This document shows, one piece after another, positions 59,599-64,000 of a DNA stretch of 64,000 bases. The DNA lies in assembly GCA_041178325.1 (NCBI GenBank), contig JBEGVN010000027.1:34767-98766 (forward strand), in the 5' to 3' direction. The notes under the pieces were generated by a model, which was not told the origin of the DNA, searched no databases, and saw only the letters and a list, made by a program, of their open reading frames with translations. Origin of the DNA: UBA6136 sp041178325 (GTDB taxonomy: Bacteria > Pseudomonadota > Gammaproteobacteria > Methylococcales > Methylococcaceae). Each line of letters opens with the position of its first letter. Position 1 is the first letter of the stretch. The translations under genes were made by a program, and so were the position numbers.

Positions 59599-60530
59599 AG
59601 TCTTTCCCCAAGCTTCGGGTGTCCTGGAGGCTTCTCCTAGTAATTCTGGCCTTCAGCATCACCCTTGTCGTCTTATTTAAACCGGAATCAACGCTCCCTC
59701 GTCGGGTGTATCGCTACACCTTTGTCCTTGATATCACACAAAGCATGAACGCCAGGGACTATCACCAGACTGGTTATCCCGAAGACCGCCTGGGGTTTTC
59801 AAAAGCCGCAATTCTGGAGTCGCTTCACGAACTTCCCTGCGGATCCGAGGTAGGCTTGGGGCTGTTCACGACACAGTCGGTACATTTCCTTTTTGAACCC
59901 CTTGAGATCTGTCGGCATTTCAGTGTTATTGACGATGCCTTGCGGCATATTGACTGGCGGATGGCCTGGTCAGCTGATACCCATGTCGAGATGGGCCTGT
60001 ACCAGGCTATTCGTGAGCAATTGAAAAAAGATCCATCAGCACGACTGGTTTTTTTGACCGATGGTCAGGAAACCCCACCTCAAACCGTAAGGGCACAATT
60101 CGACAGTCCACCGCACGCACTAAAAGGCCTTATTGTTGGCGTCGGTGGTAGAGCCCCGGTCAGTATTCCCCGCTATGATCGGGAGAATAATCTCCAGGGA
60201 ATCTGGGAAAATGCCGACATCGAGAAACCCCCGATCTCCACTACGGTTTACTCCGAGAAGGTGGAAATCCGTACCTTGCCGACGGAGGGTCCTTATCTGT
60301 CCTGGATGGATGAAGCCCATCTTAAAACCCTTGCAGCGACAACGGGGCTGGGTTTTTACGCCCTGACAACTCCTGATGGCCTAAAAAAAGCCCTTTTGAA
60401 TGATGATCTAGCGGAACTTCGTCCGGCATTAACCGATCTAAGAATCTGGTGGGGTCTTGGCGCTGTTTTATTCTTCGTCATTGCCTACGGGATGGAACGT
60501 TCAAAACGTCAGTTAAGCGGTTCCAAATGA
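59595..60530 (+). CDS. mxaL: Methanol dehydrogenase accessory VWA protein MxaL
   Basis: A 311-residue protein with an N-terminal membrane anchor (LLLVILAFSITLVVLF) and a second VWA domain whose metal site is DITQSMNARD, with the later SADTHVEMGL and FLTDGQETPP blocks. A C-terminal span (LRIWWGLGAVLFFVIAYGM) follows. It is homologous to MxaC only in the VWA domain, as in other methylotrophs. The usual next gene, mxaD, is absent. Confidence 0.84.
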   Translation: MKSFPKLRVSWRLLLVILAFSITLVVLFKPESTLPRRVYRYTFVLDITQSMNARDYHQTGYPEDRLGFSKAAILESLHELPCGSEVGLGLFTTQSVHFLFEPLEICRHFSVIDDALRHIDWRMAWSADTHVEMGLYQAIREQLKKDPSARLVFLTDGQETPPQTVRAQFDSPPHALKGLIVGVGGRAPVSIPRYDRENNLQGIWENADIEKPPISTTVYSEKVEIRTLPTEGPYLSWMDEAHLKTLAATTGLGFYALTTPDGLKKALLNDDLAELRPALTDLRIWWGLGAVLFFVIAYGMERSKRQLSGSK

Positions 60531-60625
60531 ATTCCGGTTAGCCCTTTCTCTCATTCACATGGTGCGTGGGTACCAAAGGGTTCGGAACCAACGACAACAA
60601 CAAAATAAAACTGAGGAGTTCAGTC

Positions 60626-60925
60626 ATGGCGATGCTTCTTTCCGTGCTATTTACGATGGGATTCGCTTATTGGTTCTTTAAAACGGCTACTCGTCTTGGA
60701 GCCAGCGGTTTTCATTGGGCGATTGTGGGCGCAGTTTCCTATCAGATTCCAGCGTGGGGCTGGATGATCACGATTTCAAAACCTTATATTTCAGCAATTC
60801 AGGGTACGGCAAACCGCGCTGCCTTTGGTGCTGGCATGATGGGCCACTCTTGGCTTCTGGTCGGTCTCGTGACCGCCCTCCTTGTCTATAAGTTCGCTCT
60901 TTTAAAGACGAACGTCAGGGACTAA
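60626..60925 (+). CDS. Small membrane protein of unknown function
   Basis: A 99-residue protein with three hydrophobic spans (AMLLSVLFTMGFAYWFFKT, WAIVGAVSYQIPAWGWMITI and SWLLVGLVTALLVYKFALL). The ATG at 60626 has GAGGAG seven bases upstream, clearly better than the frame's first codon, a GTG at 60566. I do not recognise a family. It lies 95 bases after mxaL on the same strand and its stop codon overlaps the end of convergent glgP by two bases. Confidence 0.7.
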   Translation: MAMLLSVLFTMGFAYWFFKTATRLGASGFHWAIVGAVSYQIPAWGWMITISKPYISAIQGTANRAAFGAGMMGHSWLLVGLVTALLVYKFALLKTNVRD

Positions 60926-63411
60926 TTCGGAAGATGGCTCCCCGGGTATACCACTGCCCGGGGTGAAATCTCCCACACTTCCCGCGCATAGGTCTCGATA
61001 GCGCGATCGCTTGAGAATCGCCCGGTCCTCGCTATATTGAGGATTGCTTTTCTTGTCCAGTTCTCAGGTTCTTCCCAAAGGGAATCAACTTTGCTCTGTT
61101 GAGAAATATAGCTTTCAAAATCAGCCAACAACATGAATGTATCCCCTTCATGGACGAGGCTTTCGACCAAGGGGGTATAGCGCCCCGGATCATCAGGGGA
61201 GAAAAAGCCTGAACGAATCATCTCCAGAACCTCCCTCAATGCATCCAGGCGATTGAGAATGCTCAATGGGTCATAACCCGTCTGTTTCAGCGCACTGAGT
61301 TCCTGTTCAGTCTTGCCGAACAAGAAGAAGTTGTCCTCGCCAACCGCCTTAAGAATTTCAATATTTGCCCCATCGTAGGTTCCGATGGTGAGGGCGCCAT
61401 TAATCGCCATTTTCATATTCCCTGTGCCTGAGGCTTCTGTTCCAGCTGTTGAAATCTGTTCAGAAAGATCAATGGCGGGGATCAACTGCATCGCTTTTGA
61501 CACACTGTAATCGGGAAGGAAGAAAACCTTGAGACGCCCGTCCATCCGCGGATCTTGATTGATGACTTTTGCTACATCATTGATGAGCTTGATGATGAGT
61601 TTAGCGCGCTGGTAGGCAGGGGCTGCCTTCCCTCCAATGATGATGGTGCGAGGAGGACTGGCGGCCCCGCTGAGGATATTCTGATAGCGAACAATCACGT
61701 GAAGAATGTTCAACAACTGGCGTTTGTACTCGTGGATTCGTTTGATCTGAACGTCAAAAAGACTATGGGTATCGATTCCTGAAGGTAATCCCTTGGGATT
61801 CGTCAGAATCCAGCGATTCTTGTTGGCGAGACGGACGTTTCTGAAAGCCTCCCGAAATGCTGCATCCTCGGCGAAGGGTTCGAGGCGATAAATTTCCGAA
61901 AGATCCTTAATCCAGTGCGGCCCGATCGCGTCGGTAATCAGGCTTGATAATCCGGTATTTGCCTGATGGAGCCAGCGTCTCGGGGTGACACCATTGGTGA
62001 TATTGATAAAGCGTTCAGGGTAGAGCTTCGCAAAATCACGGAAGATGGTGGATTGCATCAATTGGGTGTGGAGTTCGGCAACGCCATTGACCTTATGGCT
62101 CCCAACAATAGCGAGATGGGACATGCGCACGCGTTTTTCGTGATCGTCATCGATGATAGATATCCGACGTATAAGATCCGGATCGTCGGGGTACGCCTCA
62201 CAAACGGAAGACAGAAAGCGTCGATTGATCTCATATATCAGATCAAGATGACGGGGGAGTAATCGACCCATGAGACTCACAGGCCAGGTCTCAAGGGCTT
62301 CTGGCATCAGCGTATGGTTGGTGTAGCTAAAACAACGGCAGGTGATCTGCCATGCCCGATCCCAAGCCAGTTGCATCTGATCGACCAAGAGTCTCATCAG
62401 TTCCGGTATGGCGATCGCCGGATGTGTGTCGTTGAGTTGTATGGCCACCTCCCGCGGGAGCTGATCCATATCTCTTGGATCGCGCAGAAAGTTATTGATC
62501 AGGTCTTGCAGAGAAGCCGACACAAAAAAGTATTCCTGTTTCAGACGGAGCTCCCTTCCCACTAACGTTGAATCATCGGGATAGAGGACTTTTGAGAGAT
62601 TTTCCGATCGGTTCTTAAGATCGACTGCTCGAATGTAATTCCCTTCGTTAAAGTATCTAAGATCAAAGTCACTGGTAGCTTTCGCTGACCAGAGTCTGAG
62701 ATTATTAACGGTATGACCGCCATAGCCCGGGATCGGCGTATCGTAGGCCATTGCCATGACATCATCGGTGTGGATCCAGCGATAACGAACGACACCATCA
62801 TTTTCCGTAATCGTCTCAATTTCACCGCCGAATTGGACGCGGTACTGCACATCGGTTCTTGGGAATTCCCAGGGGTTCCCCCAGCGGAGCCAGTTGTCAG
62901 GATGCTCAACCTGCCAACCTTGATTGATCTCCTGAGTGAAAAGGCCATATTCATAGCGAATGCCATAGCCAAAACCGGGCATATTCAGCGATGCCAATGA
63001 GTCCATAAAACAGGCAGCCAGTCGACCTAAGCCGCCATTTCCAAGACCAGCTTCAGCCTCAACAGCCTCCATGTCCTCCATACGAAGGCCAACGTTTTCG
63101 AGTGCCTCACTGAATCGATCTGTCAGGCGTAAATTGGATATGGCGTTACCAAGCGACCTCCCCATAAGAAACTCCATGGAGAGGTAATAAACCCGTTTGG
63201 AATCGTTGAGATAGTAACTGCGCATGGATTCCATCCACTGGGCAATCAGGGCATCTCGAACCACATAGGCCACCGCCTGGAACCAATCGCGCTGTTGGGT
63301 TTCAACAGGGTCTTTCCCCAGGAGGAAAATCAGTCCGCGAACAATTTGTTTTTCAAGTTGCGAGACTTCGAGTACTGAAGGCGCCGGTCCATGTCCTTGA
63401 GCTATAGTCAT
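60922..63411 (-). CDS. glgP: Glycogen/starch/alpha-glucan phosphorylase
   Basis: Releases glucose-1-phosphate from storage glucan in the cytoplasm. The 829 residues include the glycogen-phosphorylase blocks YYLSMEFLMGRSL, GLGNGGLGRLAACFMDS, NDTHPAIAIPELMR and the pyridoxal-phosphate motif EASGTGNMKMAING, with the cofactor Lys at about residue 667. Full length for the family. The gene stands alone; no other glycogen gene is in the window. Methanotrophs commonly store glycogen. Confidence 0.97.
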   Translation of the reverse strand: MTIAQGHGPAPSVLEVSQLEKQIVRGLIFLLGKDPVETQQRDWFQAVAYVVRDALIAQWMESMRSYYLNDSKRVYYLSMEFLMGRSLGNAISNLRLTDRFSEALENVGLRMEDMEAVEAEAGLGNGGLGRLAACFMDSLASLNMPGFGYGIRYEYGLFTQEINQGWQVEHPDNWLRWGNPWEFPRTDVQYRVQFGGEIETITENDGVVRYRWIHTDDVMAMAYDTPIPGYGGHTVNNLRLWSAKATSDFDLRYFNEGNYIRAVDLKNRSENLSKVLYPDDSTLVGRELRLKQEYFFVSASLQDLINNFLRDPRDMDQLPREVAIQLNDTHPAIAIPELMRLLVDQMQLAWDRAWQITCRCFSYTNHTLMPEALETWPVSLMGRLLPRHLDLIYEINRRFLSSVCEAYPDDPDLIRRISIIDDDHEKRVRMSHLAIVGSHKVNGVAELHTQLMQSTIFRDFAKLYPERFINITNGVTPRRWLHQANTGLSSLITDAIGPHWIKDLSEIYRLEPFAEDAAFREAFRNVRLANKNRWILTNPKGLPSGIDTHSLFDVQIKRIHEYKRQLLNILHVIVRYQNILSGAASPPRTIIIGGKAAPAYQRAKLIIKLINDVAKVINQDPRMDGRLKVFFLPDYSVSKAMQLIPAIDLSEQISTAGTEASGTGNMKMAINGALTIGTYDGANIEILKAVGEDNFFLFGKTEQELSALKQTGYDPLSILNRLDALREVLEMIRSGFFSPDDPGRYTPLVESLVHEGDTFMLLADFESYISQQSKVDSLWEEPENWTRKAILNIARTGRFSSDRAIETYAREVWEISPRAVVYPGSHLPN

Positions 63412-63430
63412 TCGTCTGAATATCCAGAGG

Positions 63431-63886
63431 TTAGGATGCGAATTGAAGAATCAGGTATGCAATGACCGCATAGCGAATGAACTTACCTATCCCGATGATC
63501 AGCGTAGATTTCCAAAATGACAGTTGTAACCATCCTGCGGCAAAACAAAGACCGTCTCCTACAACAGGAAGCCAGGTAAAAAAAAGTGCTGGATAGCCGT
63601 ATCGCCGCATGGTCAAAACTGCACGGTGTCGTTTGGCATCGTCTGGGTGGTCGGCGGGCCACTTTTTTCCCGCAAGCCATCCCAGGTACCAAGTGGTGAT
63701 GGCCCCGAGTGTGTTCCCTATCGTTGCAACGGATAAAAGATCCGAAAGTGAGTGTTGTCCTGCTTTAACAAGAACAGCGAGCACGGCCTCCGAGCCTCCT
63801 GGGGCTAGCGTAGATGAAATAAATGCGCTGATGAAAAGCCCCCAAAGACCCGAGGCACCATCGATAAGACTATTCAGTGATGACAA
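63431..63886 (-). CDS. yqaA: YqaA-family (DedA-like) membrane protein
   Basis: A 151-residue inner-membrane protein of the SNARE-associated/DedA superfamily. It has the family order LFISAFISSTLAPGGSEAVL, then IGNTLGAITTWYLGWLAG and the re-entrant loop with RRYGYPALFFTWLPVVGDGLCFAAGWLQ. The start is TTG at 63886 with AGGTGAT five bases upstream; no ATG lies nearby. Lipid scrambling or transport is known for some DedA relatives; YqaA's own role is unclear. It lies 19 bases upstream of glgP on the same strand. Confidence 0.85.
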   Translation of the reverse strand: MSSLNSLIDGASGLWGLFISAFISSTLAPGGSEAVLAVLVKAGQHSLSDLLSVATIGNTLGAITTWYLGWLAGKKWPADHPDDAKRHRAVLTMRRYGYPALFFTWLPVVGDGLCFAAGWLQLSFWKSTLIIGIGKFIRYAVIAYLILQFAS

Positions 63887-63908
63887 TGGATCACCTGATC
63901 ATTGAAAT

Positions 63909-63938
63909 TTGACAGATCACGGCTAGATTCCCTAGAAT
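63909..63938 (+). promoter_or_regulatory. Promoter of the tRNA-Met gene
   Basis: A perfect TTGACA (63909-63914) and TAGAAT (63933-63938) are 18 bases apart, 12 bases before the tRNA 5' end. A GC-rich discriminator is not obvious. Confidence 0.65.
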
Positions 63939-63950
63939 TTACGGTTCTAA

Positions 63951-64000
63951 GGCAACGTAGCTCAGTTGGTTAGAGCACCGCATTCATAATGCGGGTGTCG
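63951..64000 (+). tRNA. tRNA-Met (anticodon CAT), 5' part only
   Basis: The sequence begins GGCAACGTAGCTCAGTTGG, with the A-box pattern of the D arm and loop GTTAGAGC. The anticodon stem CCGCA/TGCGG holds the loop TTCATAA, so the anticodon is CAT. The overall sequence is closest to elongator tRNA-Met; CAT could also belong to a lysidine-modified tRNA-Ile, which the missing 3' half would help to decide. It runs off the window at base 64000. Confidence 0.9.

Noticed and set aside
1..64000. CRISPR arrays, insertion sequences and prophage genes
   Set aside because: No regularly spaced repeats, transposase or integrase signatures were seen on reading either strand.

Overview
The window looks like chromosome of a gammaproteobacterial methylotroph, most likely a methanotroph. 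The evidence is a run of four methanol-dehydrogenase accessory genes (mxaA, mxaC, mxaK, mxaL), Gram-negative LPS genes (waaA), a gammaproteobacterial core-gene order (trxB, rpsF-rpsR-DUF2232-rplI, scpA-scpB-rluB, tsaB-yoaA) and a DUF2782 gene. No methane monooxygenase or methanol dehydrogenase structural gene lies in the window, so the methanotroph label is inference. Species cannot be named from the sequence alone.

Layout. Bases 1-5829 hold housekeeping genes: thioredoxin reductase, the S6/S18/L9 operon with a candidate S6:S18 autoregulatory leader, Kdo transferase and YchF. Bases 5854-11065 form a cell-surface sugar-modification patch: a polytopic membrane protein and two convergent acyltransferase-3/SGNH proteins. 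Bases 11271-25890 are the most unusual part. Seven tightly packed plus-strand genes encode a secreted Ig-like protein, a lipoprotein with Sel1 repeats and a caspase-like domain, a Ser/Thr kinase, an outer-membrane beta-barrel, a TagF-PP2C fusion, TssL and a C-terminally short TssM. They are met head-on by a TagH-like FHA protein. This is the phospho-signalling set and inner-membrane core of a type VI secretion system, without any tube, sheath, spike, baseplate or TssJ gene in the window.

Bases 25945-36147 return to ordinary genes: a lipoprotein hydrolase, feoAB, rluB-scpB-scpA, a site-2 protease, a YciO-type protein, tsaB, a DinG/YoaA helicase and a TPR lipoprotein. Bases 36295-39733 hold a copper cluster: a small beta-sandwich membrane protein, a two-domain multicopper oxidase and a cupredoxin, all with a C-terminal membrane anchor. 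An Amt ammonium transporter follows behind a good sigma-54 promoter; a weaker sigma-54-like site precedes the copper cluster. Bases 41239-46378 hold a BT1-type transporter and two adjacent dynamin-like GTPases. A 56-codon rubredoxin gene (46375-46545, minus) overlaps the end of the second GTPase gene.

Bases 46602-54294 carry a small membrane protein, a MoeB/ThiF enzyme, DUF2782, gshA, a small secreted helical protein with its own promoter and terminator, and a 1225-residue flavoprotein that looks like NfnB and NfnA fused in one chain. Bases 54516-60925 look like one transcription unit, pepN-mxaA-mxaC-mxaK-mxaL-small membrane protein. The window ends with glycogen phosphorylase, a YqaA-type membrane protein and the 5' part of a tRNA-Met gene.
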